Positions 33,649 to 41,865 are shown, counted from the first letter of the stretch. The stretch: 64,000 nucleotides of DNA from an uncultured Methanobrevibacter sp. (GCF_902764455.1 NZ_CACWVY010000014.1:82229-146228), one strand, 5' to 3'. The notes: generated from the letters alone by a model not told the origin. Made by a program: numbers and translations.

Positions 33649-34029
33649 CTAAAAGTTCACATTTTTGAATTTGACACTAAAATCATCATTATGTTTATCA
33701 TTATAAAATTTAGGAATATATATCCAAATTATATTTAATTTATAATTTCTTGGTTCGAATAACTCATTTTTTTCAACAGAAGTCAGTATTACATTAAATT
33801 TTTCACATAACTTATTATGTAATGTTTCAGTCCATGCAACAGTATTTTTTGATATGATAACTATTACATCACTATCTGTGTAACATAATTCAATTAAACC
33901 GTCATTTAATATTTTATTCTCTTTTCTAAAGATAGATAATTGTTCAGGGAGATTATCTGAGATATGAGTTTTTGGTAGATTGTAATTTTTGATATTTAGA
34001 TAATTCCCTGGTAGTCTTTTGCAATCCAT
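33649..34029 (-). CDS. Hypothetical protein
   Basis: 126 residues, alternating strand/helix: GLIELCYTDSDVIVIISKN, TETLHNKLCEKFNVILTSVEKNEL, LNIIWIYIPKFYNDKH. Upstream of the tRNA cluster on the same strand; its stop lies next to the last tRNA-like gene. Not recognised. Confidence 0.5.
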   Translation of the reverse strand: MDCKRLPGNYLNIKNYNLPKTHISDNLPEQLSIFRKENKILNDGLIELCYTDSDVIVIISKNTVAWTETLHNKLCEKFNVILTSVEKNELFEPRNYKLNIIWIYIPKFYNDKHNDDFSVKFKNVNF

Positions 34030-34057
34030 AATTTTTCCTGCAATAAAATATTATATT

Positions 34058-34465
34058 TTAATCTTCTTTTATTGTGTTAATTTCAATAATATTATCTAAA
34101 TTAATGGCTTTAGCAACTGGTGGAATAACTGTTTTATCTTCAATATCTTCATGCCATTGTAATAAGTTTTCTTGAATGCTAACTGGAGTATCTTTTTTTA
34201 CAATGTATTTTTCACCGTTTAATGCTATGAGTTCAGTATCACATTTCTCATAGTTCTGTCTTAAGATTTCAAGGATTGCAGTTTCATCAGTGAATTCATA
34301 AATCCTGTATAATTTATTTATAATATAGTCCAATGCTTGAATTTGTAATTTTAAACTATAGATTGCTTCATTATCATGAACTTGCATTGCTTCTTTTTGT
34401 TTATATTCTAATTCTGTTTTTTCAGCATCTATAATGTTAATTATTGTTTTTGCTTCAGATTTCAT
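34058..34465 (-). CDS. Coiled-coil hypothetical protein
   Basis: 135 residues, mostly helix (INIIDAEKTELEYKQKEAMQVHDNE, LQIQALDYIINKLYRIYEF), then EKYIVKKDTPVSIQ and an acidic end. Starts one base after the membrane-protein gene. Not recognised. Confidence 0.5.
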   Translation of the reverse strand: MKSEAKTIINIIDAEKTELEYKQKEAMQVHDNEAIYSLKLQIQALDYIINKLYRIYEFTDETAILEILRQNYEKCDTELIALNGEKYIVKKDTPVSIQENLLQWHEDIEDKTVIPPVAKAINLDNIIEINTIKED

Positions 34466-35029
34466 TTAAAACCACCATCCTCCAACGGCTGCATTGGTAC
34501 CGGAATATTTGTTGAAATTATTATTTGTTGCGTTAGATTCATCAATTACTTCTTCCACAGTAAGTATATTTGGGAATGTGCTGTAGAATGGTTCTCTCCA
34601 ACCATAATATTGGATTTTATATGTTCCATTACATTTTAATTGGTTAAATAAGTCACGAGTATTGAATTTACCAAACCAAAAATTCTCTTCATTCAGGAAC
34701 GATTCACCATCAGTTGTTACTAGGAGCAGATCATCTGCACTATCAACAACTATCATTCCTTGCTTATTCTTTCCTATATTTGGTTTGATTTGATAATCCG
34801 AGACAGTTATTATTTTTTCCTGGACGGATGGTACTTCGTAATTGTTGTGCCATGCCATACTTGCTAATCCAAATCCTGCAATAACTATGATAACTCCTAT
34901 AATTACAATAAGTATATTATCTTTCATTAATCCATATAAAGCCAGTAATACTCCCAATATTAATGGTATTAAAAGATATCCTATTTTTGTTAGTCCTAAC
35001 ATCCACCATGACGGAGGAACAAAAGTCAT
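34466..35029 (-). CDS. Membrane protein with two N-terminal spans
   Basis: 187 residues. Membrane helices at ~12-32 (IGYLLIPLILGVLLALYGL) and ~37-58 (ILIVIIGVIIVIAGFGLASM), then an outward or cytoplasmic ~125-residue beta-rich domain (ISDYQIKPNIG-like strands, YKIQYYGWREPFYST) of the DUF1523 type. Function unknown; could alter the host envelope during lysogeny. Confidence 0.55.
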   Translation of the reverse strand: MTFVPPSWWMLGLTKIGYLLIPLILGVLLALYGLMKDNILIVIIGVIIVIAGFGLASMAWHNNYEVPSVQEKIITVSDYQIKPNIGKNKQGMIVVDSADDLLLVTTDGESFLNEENFWFGKFNTRDLFNQLKCNGTYKIQYYGWREPFYSTFPNILTVEEVIDESNATNNNFNKYSGTNAAVGGWWF

Positions 35030-35033
35030 AATA

Positions 35034-35540
35034 TTATTCCTCCTTGTTTAAGTCTTCAGCATTGCTTACTTCAACAATATCATCCAACATTTTCACAGTA
35101 TTATAATAAGCTCTGATTAAAATGGATGGATCACTTAAATTCAAATATTCCGGTGTCACTCTTCCAAATCTTCCTTTACCTGCCATTACACAATCAGATA
35201 TCATTTCAAAAATGTCGATTAATGTTACATCTAATGGGCAATCTGCATTTAAGTGATGTCTTTCTTCGTAGATGTGTCTTTGATACCAAGGCCTTTTTTT
35301 GAAGTCTTCATCTGTGTGTTCTGATAAGACATCTTCTGCGTATTCGTCGAAGTATGATATTTTTGTGAAGTCATGTTTTAATCCGGCTTCGTGGATTTTT
35401 CCGGCGAAGAAGTCCATTGCTTTTTGAACATCTTTGATGTGTTCTTCGGTGGCATCGTATAGTTTTTCTTTGGTTATATCTTCAGGTGCTGTTCGACTGT
35501 CAGCGTATTCAGTATTTTTGATAATTATCTTTGATGTCAT
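35034..35540 (-). CDS. DUF5662-like protein
   Basis: 168 residues. HIKDVQKAMDFFAGKI, KHDFTKI, RHIYEERHHLNADCP and DIFEMISDCVMAGKGR match the DUF5662 family of phages (His/Asp-rich helical fold, possibly metal-binding). First gene after conserved element copy 3, which lies 21 bases before its ATG, so it starts a transcript. Confidence 0.6.
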   Translation of the reverse strand: MTSKIIIKNTEYADSRTAPEDITKEKLYDATEEHIKDVQKAMDFFAGKIHEAGLKHDFTKISYFDEYAEDVLSEHTDEDFKKRPWYQRHIYEERHHLNADCPLDVTLIDIFEMISDCVMAGKGRFGRVTPEYLNLSDPSILIRAYYNTVKMLDDIVEVSNAEDLNKEE

Positions 35541-35561
35541 ATTATTATGTTTGGTGGTGGT

Positions 35562-35578
35562 TTGGTACTATTGTAACA
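35562..35578 (-). promoter_or_regulatory. Conserved element copy 3 (TGTTACAATAGTACCAA)
   Basis: Identical 17 bases to copies 1 and 2; 21 bases upstream of ATG 35540. With copy 2 it brackets a ~3 kb block as direct repeats. Confidence 0.5.
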
Positions 35579-35621
35579 AAAAAAAATTTAAAATATGTTT
35601 ATAGAATGATTTTTTAGATCA

Positions 35622-35975
35622 TCATTCACATATTTTTTCTAAATCACAATTCTTTTTCAAACATTTCACATTCCATAATCCAATGTTAAACCATGGATTA
35701 AGTGGATTAGTGCAAAAACTTAAAACTCCAATGGCTTCAATTTGTCTTCTCAGTCTGTGAGGGCATGATATCCATTCATCTAATTCTTGTTTAAATGGCA
35801 TGTCATTTATTTGTTGGCCTAAAAATGTATATTGGTTTTCTATTTCTTTTGGTATTTTATGAGCATCTTTTATAATTTGTTCTGTAAGGAAATTAGATTC
35901 TTGGAGGGTTATAAGATTATCTTGTTTAAATATTATTTTTTTATGTTTGAATGCAGGGGCTTCCAGAATACTCAT
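35622..35975 (-). CDS. Hypothetical protein with C-terminal Cys cluster
   Basis: 117 residues; C-terminal CPHRLRRQIEAIGVL...VKCLKKNCDLEKICE with five Cys, possibly metal-binding. Not recognised. Last gene before the element-3 promoter gap. Confidence 0.5.
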   Translation of the reverse strand: MSILEAPAFKHKKIIFKQDNLITLQESNFLTEQIIKDAHKIPKEIENQYTFLGQQINDMPFKQELDEWISCPHRLRRQIEAIGVLSFCTNPLNPWFNIGLWNVKCLKKNCDLEKICE

Positions 35976-35978
35976 TTT

Positions 35979-36653
35979 TTATTCTCCTCTATTTAAAATG
36001 CTATTATGATATTCTGTCATTGATGTGAATTTTTCTTTTAATTTAACCTCAATAATTTTATCTGAATAATGATGATTAACTGGTTCTAATAATCGATTAT
36101 CACTATCACAGTTCATAAAACTTCGCAATTCATATCCGCAGATTATATGGTCATTAACTACTAAATCATTCAACATATCTACAACATGATAATTTTTAAC
36201 ATTATCAAATACATTCTTAAGTGATAAGTCACTATAACCATAATAGTCTTCCCATCCTTTACTTATTGCAAGGTCCCAATATTTTTCATATAATTCTCCA
36301 ATTGACCATGTTTCCCATTTATGTAATGGTTCTGTATTAACTGGGACATTTAAATAAACGGGGGAATGTAATTGGATTAATTCTTCGTGAAATTGTTTCA
36401 TGAGTAACCAATTGTATTCAGTATCTTTTTGTCCGATGAGGTTAACTAAACCGTTAAATGCGTAAACAACTTGACCAGAATTACTGTGGTTTTGTATTTG
36501 TTGTTTTCTTAATTCTAATAATTCTTCAGGTGTATCGTTAGCTAACTTTTTAAAGATGTTATCTAATTCATTAGAATAATCATGGTGTGCAGGTTTTTCG
36601 TGGATTATTACTCTTGGAAAATCTTTTTCTAGTCTTTCAGTCATTATCTTCAC
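35979..36653 (-). CDS. Hypothetical protein
   Basis: 224 residues, helical, with EKPAHHDYSNELDNIF, RKQQIQNHSNSGQVVYAFNGL and WSIGELYEKYWDLAISKGWEDYYGYS. Overlaps the upstream gene by 17 bp. Not recognised. Confidence 0.5.
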   Translation of the reverse strand: MKIMTERLEKDFPRVIIHEKPAHHDYSNELDNIFKKLANDTPEELLELRKQQIQNHSNSGQVVYAFNGLVNLIGQKDTEYNWLLMKQFHEELIQLHSPVYLNVPVNTEPLHKWETWSIGELYEKYWDLAISKGWEDYYGYSDLSLKNVFDNVKNYHVVDMLNDLVVNDHIICGYELRSFMNCDSDNRLLEPVNHHYSDKIIEVKLKEKFTSMTEYHNSILNRGE

Positions 36654-36918
36654 TACCTATGTTCTTTTTTATTCCATTTTGGATGTCTATTAATTCATTT
36701 GTTAATACTGTTAATGTATCAATTCTTACTTTTTGTCGGTCAATTGTGGCATGGGAATAATTTCGTTTGATATAATATTCTAGTAAGTTTTCTTCTTCTT
36801 TTATTTTATCTTTAAATCGGTTTATTATTGTTTGATATATTAAGCATTGTAATTCTTTTTGACATGTAATAATTTTAGAATTTTTAAAGAAGTAATTTTC
36901 ATCTGCTATTTGATCCAT
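36637..36918 (-). CDS. Hypothetical helical protein
   Basis: 93 residues, helices with KIITCQKELQCLIYQTIINRFKDKIKEEENLL. Coupled by overlap to the following gene. Not recognised. Confidence 0.5.
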   Translation of the reverse strand: MDQIADENYFFKNSKIITCQKELQCLIYQTIINRFKDKIKEEENLLEYYIKRNYSHATIDRQKVRIDTLTVLTNELIDIQNGIKKNIGSEDND

Positions 36919-36936
36919 TGATATAACCCCATTCTA

Positions 36937-37107
36937 TTATCTTAATATAATACTATCAATTACATGGCCTTGTTTGTCTTTAAATTCCAATACTGGAATC
37001 TCAGTATTGGGAAGTTTATTACATTCTACAGTAATATCTTCTTTTTTATAATTGTCAAGTAATGCATCTGTACATACAAGTTTAGTCATGAATATTGAAT
37101 ATTTCAT
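36937..37107 (-). CDS. Small hypothetical protein
   Basis: 56 residues (MKYSIFMTKLVCTDALLDNY..., VLEFKDKQGHVIDSIILR). ATG 37107 overlaps the upstream stop by 4 bp. Not recognised. Confidence 0.5.
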   Translation of the reverse strand: MKYSIFMTKLVCTDALLDNYKKEDITVECNKLPNTEIPVLEFKDKQGHVIDSIILR

Positions 37108-37502
37108 TCTTTCACTTCCTCTCCGAATAGTTCTTCTTTGAATTCTTCTAATGCTGTTTTTTTAATCCAGTTATGTTTGCTTCCACAACCGCATGCACTT
37201 AATTCATATTCTTCTGCTTTGGTTTCATATTCCATGAGTTTAGCATTTAATTTTGCTTTGATGTCTATGTAATTATCTATTTGTTCTTGTTGTTTTGTTA
37301 TGGTGTCTTTTTGCCTGTTGTTTCGTTCTTGTAAGTTAGCATTTTCAAATTTTAAACTATTAATCTCTTGATGCAATTCTTTAATATAACCATTTAAATA
37401 TTCTATTTTATCAATAGCATCATCTCTTCTTTTTTTAAGTTGATGTGTTTGTCTTTGGTAATATTCAAGTTTTTCTTCAAGAGTCATTTCTTCGATATTC
37501 AT
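37104..37502 (-). CDS. Coiled-coil protein with Cys-Gly-Cys motif
   Basis: 132 residues: a continuous coiled coil from ~5 to 95 (YQRQTHQLKKRRDDAIDKIEYL, ENANLQERNNRQKDTITKQQ), then SACGCGSKHNW. One of several coiled-coil proteins here whose length suggests filament or adaptor roles. Coupled to both neighbours by 4-bp overlaps. Confidence 0.5.
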   Translation of the reverse strand: MNIEEMTLEEKLEYYQRQTHQLKKRRDDAIDKIEYLNGYIKELHQEINSLKFENANLQERNNRQKDTITKQQEQIDNYIDIKAKLNAKLMEYETKAEEYELSACGCGSKHNWIKKTALEEFKEELFGEEVKE

Positions 37503-37924
37503 TTAAATAATCCCTCCGGATGATTTTTAATTACATGATCCATTCCTTTATTAAAAGCTGATTTGTAATCCAATTTATTATTTTTTAAATCAACTTCTAA
37601 TTCATCTGCAATGTCTTTAATTGTGACCCTTAACATATTATACACAGCGTGAATTTCTGCATTCTTTAAATATTTTAGTCTTTGAAATTCTGCATAATCA
37701 TAATGTTTTTGTAAAGTTTCTTCCATTTGTGACTTAAATTTATTTTCTTCTTTTAATTCTTGATTTTCTTTTATTATTCTGTTTACTTTTTCAATGAATT
37801 CATCCATTGATTTTTTATCATATTCATCTCCGAACTGGAATGTTCCGTAGGTTTCGGGTTCGTCAATGTTTTTGATTACGAAATCACGATGATTGCCTAA
37901 GTTTATTCTTTGGTAATAAGTCAT
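37499..37924 (-). CDS. Coiled-coil protein
   Basis: 141 residues. Strand-forming head (QRINLGNHRDFVIKNIDEPETYGTFQFG), then coiled coil (FIEKVNRIIKENQELKEENKF) and a helical end (IADELEVDLKNNKLDYKSAFNKG). The head-plus-coil plan recurs in the MTEK-type proteins downstream. Confidence 0.5.
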   Translation of the reverse strand: MTYYQRINLGNHRDFVIKNIDEPETYGTFQFGDEYDKKSMDEFIEKVNRIIKENQELKEENKFKSQMEETLQKHYDYAEFQRLKYLKNAEIHAVYNMLRVTIKDIADELEVDLKNNKLDYKSAFNKGMDHVIKNHPEGLFK

Positions 37925-38079
37925 TTTTTCACGCTTTTTATTGCTTCCAAGAGTATCTTCTTTTTTTCTTCATTGTCTTGTTTGCAGTTAATTTCTATGG
38001 GTTCTAAATGTAAACTATTATCCCATGATATTGGTTCTGTTGGCATTGCTTTGCTTCGTATGTGGTCTTCAAATGTCAT
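37921..38079 (-). CDS. Small hypothetical protein (MTFEDH type)
   Basis: 52 residues from ATG 38079, which has GGAGTTAAAAG upstream. Starts MTFEDHIRSKAMP; the same MTFEDH opening and 20 identical bases begin the gene at 38457, and the RBS stretch is shared with the gene at 38647. Confidence 0.45.
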   Translation of the reverse strand: MTFEDHIRSKAMPTEPISWDNSLHLEPIEINCKQDNEEKKKILLEAIKSVKK

Positions 38080-38083
38080 TCTT

Positions 38084-38197
38084 TTAACTCCTTGTGTCCC
38101 TAAAACTAAAGTATAAATTGTCAAATTCTTGGAAAGCTATTGTTAATCTTTTTTTAGCAGATGTTAATACATCCACATCAGAATAAATTTTCGGCAT
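38084..38197 (-). pseudogene. N-terminal remnant of a PAPS-reductase/ATP-pyrophosphatase-like gene
   Basis: 37 residues: VDVLTSAKKRLTIAFQEFDNLYFSF then RDTRS-stop. Phage PAPS-reductase-like proteins begin with just such a helix and '...FDNIYVSFSGGKDS'; here the sequence breaks at the point where the SGGKDS nucleotide loop should start, inside a stretch repeated at 38642. Likely a gene cut down by recombination between RBS repeats. Confidence 0.4.
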
Positions 38198-38457
38198 TAT
38201 TCCTTATCCCCTGTTTCCCAGTCTTCAGGAAAAATTTCTTTAAAATAATCACATGAATTTTTGTCAGTTATTTTTGAAAGTAATGCTACTATTCCAATAA
38301 TGCTTCCTTTTACACTATTGGCCAGGACAAGATTTCCCTCTTTTTCATGTCTTTTCATAGTGTTTTGATAGGTTTTTATTAATTGTTCTGCTTCAAAGAT
38401 TATCTTTTCAGCATCATTTATTAATATAGTAGCCATTTTGTGGTCTTCAAATGTCAT
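38197..38457 (-). CDS. Hypothetical helical protein (MTFEDH type)
   Basis: 86 residues, MTFEDHKMATILINDAEKIIFEAEQLIKTYQ, helical. Shares its first six residues and 20 bases of 5' sequence with the gene at 38079. Not recognised. Confidence 0.5.
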   Translation of the reverse strand: MTFEDHKMATILINDAEKIIFEAEQLIKTYQNTMKRHEKEGNLVLANSVKGSIIGIVALLSKITDKNSCDYFKEIFPEDWETGDKE

Positions 38458-38647
38458 TTTTTATCTCCTTAACTTCTAAACTTACGTGATATTTTTTACC
38501 ATCTTTATATTCTATCTCAAAACTTCTTTTACAGATGTTAAGTTCTTGGTCTTTATCAATTTCGGATATTATGCTCTTGCAAATTTTATTAATGGCGTTT
38601 TTGATTTGTTTTTGTAAAATAAAACTATGTTTTAAATCGATTGTCAT
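38447..38647 (-). CDS. Small hypothetical protein
   Basis: 66 residues with a helix (LQKQIKNAINKICKSIISEIDK) and a C-terminal strand hairpin (SFEIEYKDGKKYHVSLEVKEI). RBS and ATG lie in a 20-base repeat also found at 38074. Not recognised. Confidence 0.5.
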   Translation of the reverse strand: MTIDLKHSFILQKQIKNAINKICKSIISEIDKDQELNICKRSFEIEYKDGKKYHVSLEVKEIKNDI

Positions 38648-38651
38648 TCTT

Positions 38652-39062
38652 TTAACTCCTTTCCAGTTTTTCTATTCTTTCTTTATAATAGTCAAATGCT
38701 TCTGCTATTTCATAAATACTCATTTTGAATACTCTGTCAAGTTCTTCCATTTTGACATCACCAATATGTTTTTCCCATTTCTTAAATTCCACCAATTCTT
38801 TTTTTAACTCTTCATTCTCTTTTTTTAAATCAAAGATGACAGTTTTCTGTACCGTTATATACTTTGATTGATTAAAAGCTTCAAACAAATCTTTTTTTAA
38901 CTCTTCATTTTCTTTTCTTAATCTTTCAATTGTATCAATTTTATCATTTAATTGTTTAGCAATAAAATCCATGTCTGTACATACAGTACCATACAAAGAA
39001 ACACCAGTAGTTTCTTCAATCAAACATAGATTATTACTTTTCCAATGTTGTTTTTCAGTCAT
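38652..39062 (-). CDS. MTEK-type coiled-coil protein
   Basis: About 136 residues from ATG 39062. MTEKQHWKSNNLCLIEETTG, a '(L)YGTV..DMDFIAKQLND' segment, then coiled coil (ERLRKENEELKKDL; FDLKKENEELKKELVEFKK). Two further genes here start MTEK and share the plan. The family is common in methanogen mobile elements as far as I recall; function unknown. Confidence 0.5.
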   Translation of the reverse strand: MTEKQHWKSNNLCLIEETTGVSLYGTVCTDMDFIAKQLNDKIDTIERLRKENEELKKDLFEAFNQSKYITVQKTVIFDLKKENEELKKELVEFKKWEKHIGDVKMEELDRVFKMSIYEIAEAFDYYKERIEKLERS

Positions 39063-39070
39063 TTTATCAT

Positions 39071-39325
39071 CTAATTGGACCATTTTTGTTGCAATTTTTT
39101 GTCATTGTAGATTATCTTTTCAGCACATTCATCGTATTGACTAACTTCTGATACCCCTAATTCAAAGTATAATAAACACATATCGTTTTTTGCCACGTAG
39201 TTTTGGCAATTAAGATGTACATTCTCTTTACAGTTATCACATTCACCTTTATCGGATTTGTTCTTACAGTACAACTTGTTCCCTTCTTCAAACCGGTATT
39301 CACAATCTTTGAAAATAATACTCAT
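39071..39325 (-). CDS. Small Cys-rich protein
   Basis: 84 residues with CEYRFEEGNKLYCKNKSDKGECDNCKENVHLNCQNY: seven Cys in ~45 residues, likely a zinc-binding fold. Four-base coupling with the next gene. Function unknown. Confidence 0.5.
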   Translation of the reverse strand: MSIIFKDCEYRFEEGNKLYCKNKSDKGECDNCKENVHLNCQNYVAKNDMCLLYFELGVSEVSQYDECAEKIIYNDKKLQQKWSN

Positions 39326-39570
39326 TCTAAATCCAACTCCACTTCTTCAATTAATAATTCAAAATCATGCTTTTCAAAACCATAATATTTCAAATGCTCT
39401 GTCATTTTTTCAACTAATAATTCATACCAGTTTAACTTATCAACAACTTGTTCAGCACCATCTAAAGGATATAATATAATTTCACTATCAAATGATGTTT
39501 TTAATTCTTCTTCGTTGTCTATTAAAGTTAAACAATCGTTTTCTTTATCTTCTTGTGTTTCATATCTCAT
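39322..39570 (-). CDS. Hypothetical acidic protein
   Basis: 82 residues, very acidic, with LTLIDNEEELKTSFDSEIILYPL and a helical middle. Not recognised. Confidence 0.45.
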   Translation of the reverse strand: MRYETQEDKENDCLTLIDNEEELKTSFDSEIILYPLDGAEQVVDKLNWYELLVEKMTEHLKYYGFEKHDFELLIEEVELDLE

Positions 39571-39572
39571 AT

Positions 39573-39719
39573 TTATTGATTCCTTAATTTTTCCAAGTAT
39601 TCTTCATTGTCATATGCAATATATTCTTCCAGGACATCAGGTAGATCATTAAAGGGTATCCGATATTTCCTGCATATTTTTCTTAATTTCATGAGTGTCC
39701 TGATAAAATCTTTAATCAT
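39573..39719 (-). CDS. Small hypothetical protein
   Basis: 48 residues, basic then acidic (MIKDFIRTLMKLRKICRKYRIP..., EEYIAYDNEEYLEKLR). ATG 39719 overlaps the upstream stop. Not recognised. Confidence 0.5.
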   Translation of the reverse strand: MIKDFIRTLMKLRKICRKYRIPFNDLPDVLEEYIAYDNEEYLEKLRNQ

Positions 39720-39912
39720 CTGCTAAACTCCCCAAATCTTTTTTGTAAATTCTTTTACCTTTTTTAAGGAATGTTAAGATGGGTGTGTCCCATCCGTCAA
39801 TTGCTTCCCCGCTAAAATGTACTTCATAGTATTTCCCATCTTCATCTTTTAATACTAATGGTGTATCGCTAAATAAATCAGATATCTTTAATGTATTGAC
39901 TTGTTGTCTCAT
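39712..39912 (-). CDS. Small beta-rich protein
   Basis: 66 residues: ISDLFSDTPLVLKDEDGKYYEVHFSGEAIDGWDTPILTFLKK, a small all-strand fold. Coupled by 4-bp overlap. Not recognised. Confidence 0.45.
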   Translation of the reverse strand: MRQQVNTLKISDLFSDTPLVLKDEDGKYYEVHFSGEAIDGWDTPILTFLKKGKRIYKKDLGSLADD

Positions 39913-40382
39913 TTTAATTCCACTCCCAATTCTCGGGCAATTCTTTCAGTTGTTCCTCTTTCAAGTTGTGTTGCTCTGTATCCTTGCAAGTCTCCTTTTT
40001 CTGCCCAATGATTCATTTCCTTATCTCTTTTGTTAAATTCATCTTGTAATGTTTCTTCTACTTCTTTTTTATATTGTTTTAAATCGTCTCTTTCAATTTC
40101 TAATTCTAAGCAATTATCATGAAGTAAACTATGTCTATGGCGTAATTTACCATATTCTTTTCTTAATTTTTTATTATCTCTTTTTAATTCGATATTTAAC
40201 TCCTTTAATTCATTTAATCTATCTACAGTTTTTTTATGATTATTTTGTTTCACTTCATCTTCTTTTTCATCTTCAAAATAGCCTAATCTTTTATTTTCTT
40301 CATAGAATAATTCATTTTCTGTACTGAACATTCCTTTTTGATAGTAATATTTTTCAGTTAATACTAATCGTTTTTCAGTCAT
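39909..40382 (-). CDS. MTEK-type coiled-coil protein
   Basis: 157 residues: MTEKRLVLTEKYYYQKGMF head, then a long coiled coil (VDRLNELKELNIELKRDNKKLRKEYGKLRHRH, ELEIERDDLKQYKKEVEETLQ) and RGTTERIARELGVELK end. Same plan as the genes at 39062 and 40812. Confidence 0.5.
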   Translation of the reverse strand: MTEKRLVLTEKYYYQKGMFSTENELFYEENKRLGYFEDEKEDEVKQNNHKKTVDRLNELKELNIELKRDNKKLRKEYGKLRHRHSLLHDNCLELEIERDDLKQYKKEVEETLQDEFNKRDKEMNHWAEKGDLQGYRATQLERGTTERIARELGVELK

Positions 40383-40812
40383 TCAACCAACTCTTTAATC
40401 TATCTAAAACATCTTGACTTGTATGTCCATCAAATTTATCTTTCACCATAGCGTATTCAGGAATCTTGAAATAATCCCAATATTTAATGTGATAATGATT
40501 TGTTACTTGTTTTCCATCAGGTAATATTGCAACTACAATAAACCATTCATATATAAAAGTACCATCATTATGTCTTCTACTTTTATATACTTCAATTTCA
40601 TTGTGTTTATGCCAGTTATTAAATAGTAAAGCATTGTAGACCATTCTGAAATCATATAATTCATTTTGTAATTGTTTTAACTGTCGATTTTCTGTCGACA
40701 GTTCATTTAATAAATCTCTACATTCATCACCAGTTAAGTCATGTTCATCAGTACCTACACCAATATGAACACCAACAACTGCTAGATGACATTTAAATTG
40801 TTTTTCAGTCAT
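40375..40812 (-). CDS. MTEK-type protein
   Basis: 145 residues: MTEKQFKCHLAVVGVHIGVG, DECRDLLNELSTENRQLKQL coil, then a strand-rich C-terminus with RRHNDGTFIYEWFIVVAILPDG and a HIKYWDYF end. The same TTTTTCAGTCAT start region (plus strand) is found at all three MTEK genes, so they probably arose by duplication. Confidence 0.5.
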   Translation of the reverse strand: MTEKQFKCHLAVVGVHIGVGTDEHDLTGDECRDLLNELSTENRQLKQLQNELYDFRMVYNALLFNNWHKHNEIEVYKSRRHNDGTFIYEWFIVVAILPDGKQVTNHYHIKYWDYFKIPEYAMVKDKFDGHTSQDVLDRLKSWLND

Positions 40813-40974
40813 TCAAAATCCTCCATTTAATCTTTTAAGAAATCCAATACAGTAATCATATTCAATCAAAATCGGATGAAGAAAAAGTTGATATTCTTTT
40901 TTATTGGCGACATTTGTTGGATTATTCTGGCCAGGTGTCGCTTGCTTTAAACGATTATGATGTAAAGATAATGG
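40813..40974 (-). pseudogene. Open coding-like stretch without a start
   Basis: 54 codons: ...LKQATPGQNNPTNVANKKEYQLFLHP, EYDYCIGFLKRLNGGF, ending in TGA that overlaps the next ATG. No start codon in frame; the 31-residue frame to its right is in another phase. Possibly the tail of a gene disrupted by an indel. Confidence 0.3.
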
Positions 40975-40985
40975 TCAGAAATATC

Positions 40986-41081
40986 CTAAATTTTTTCTTT
41001 ACTCTCAACCCAATCAACAATATCAACTTGCCCATTATTTGGATTAGGAAACAATTCAAATCGTTTATCCTTCGACATCAT
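40986..41081 (-). CDS. Very small protein, possibly truncated
   Basis: 31 residues: MMSKDKRFELFPNPNNGQ, VDIVDWVESKEKI. Strong RBS (GGGGAGGAGGAG) just before ATG 41081. May be the 5' part of the broken gene continuing at 40974. Confidence 0.4.
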   Translation of the reverse strand: MMSKDKRFELFPNPNNGQVDIVDWVESKEKI

Positions 41082-41404
41082 TTCATACTCCTCCTCCCCT
41101 TTTGCATTTGAATATAACTTTCCATAGCTTCCGCAGATAAACAAAAAGCCTCAACATCATGATCTTCAATACAATACTTACATTCATTTAACAACGGATA
41201 ATTATCTCCACGCTGTCGCGCGCCCCCATTACTTCCTCGGAGATGTGTTCTACCCCACAAATCACCTCTAGCATCACATTCTTTGTTATGTTCATACATA
41301 TCACATAGTTCTTCTAAAATTATTGTTCTCTTATTAAAACAAAAAACATAATCTTTATTTTTATCTAAACGAACTTCACGATTTACTTTACGCTTAAAAA
41401 ACAT
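41078..41404 (-). CDS. Hypothetical Cys/His protein
   Basis: 108 residues, basic head (MFFKRKVNREVRLDKNKDYVFCF), CDMYEHNKECDARGDL, NECKYCIEDHDVEAFC: Cys spacing suggests zinc binding. Not recognised. Confidence 0.45.
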   Translation of the reverse strand: MFFKRKVNREVRLDKNKDYVFCFNKRTIILEELCDMYEHNKECDARGDLWGRTHLRGSNGGARQRGDNYPLLNECKYCIEDHDVEAFCLSAEAMESYIQMQKGRRSMK

Positions 41405-41865
41405 TAATATCTACCTTGTTTTTTTACAATTTTCTCAAAATCTTCAACTATTCTTTTACTACTGGCTTTAGTACTTTTATCAAAATTACCATCCCAACAA
41501 TTACATAATCTTCTTTGCTCATTTAATATTGCTTGTTTAAGAGCATCATCAGCAGATTTACACATCCGTTCAGGAGTGGCATATCGTCTATACTTCAGAT
41601 TTTTTGTTAAAAGTTCATAAATTGCTTGAAATAATTCATTTTTAGAGACTACTATAAATTCATCTTTACATGGAACCACAGCTAAACTACTATTATAATT
41701 TAAAAAATTACAATGGATGTTACCAATATCATCAATTGATTCTACTACTCCTAATGTTCCTGGAGGTACTGGAGTTGGATCATCCATCTTGATTATTTTG
41801 ATTATAGTGCCTTCAGGATATTTCTCACGAATCTCTTGTACTTCTTCTTTGCTTGGCCAATTCAT
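41404..41865 (-). CDS. DUF4314-like protein
   Basis: 153 residues. IREKYPEGTIIKIIKMDDPTPVPPGTLGVVESIDDIGNIHCNF is the DUF4314 core (a small beta domain frequent in phages), with SLAVVPCKDEF closing it; the rest is helical with RRLCNCWDGN. Function unknown. One-base overlap upstream. Confidence 0.6.
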   Translation of the reverse strand: MNWPSKEEVQEIREKYPEGTIIKIIKMDDPTPVPPGTLGVVESIDDIGNIHCNFLNYNSSLAVVPCKDEFIVVSKNELFQAIYELLTKNLKYRRYATPERMCKSADDALKQAILNEQRRLCNCWDGNFDKSTKASSKRIVEDFEKIVKKQGRY

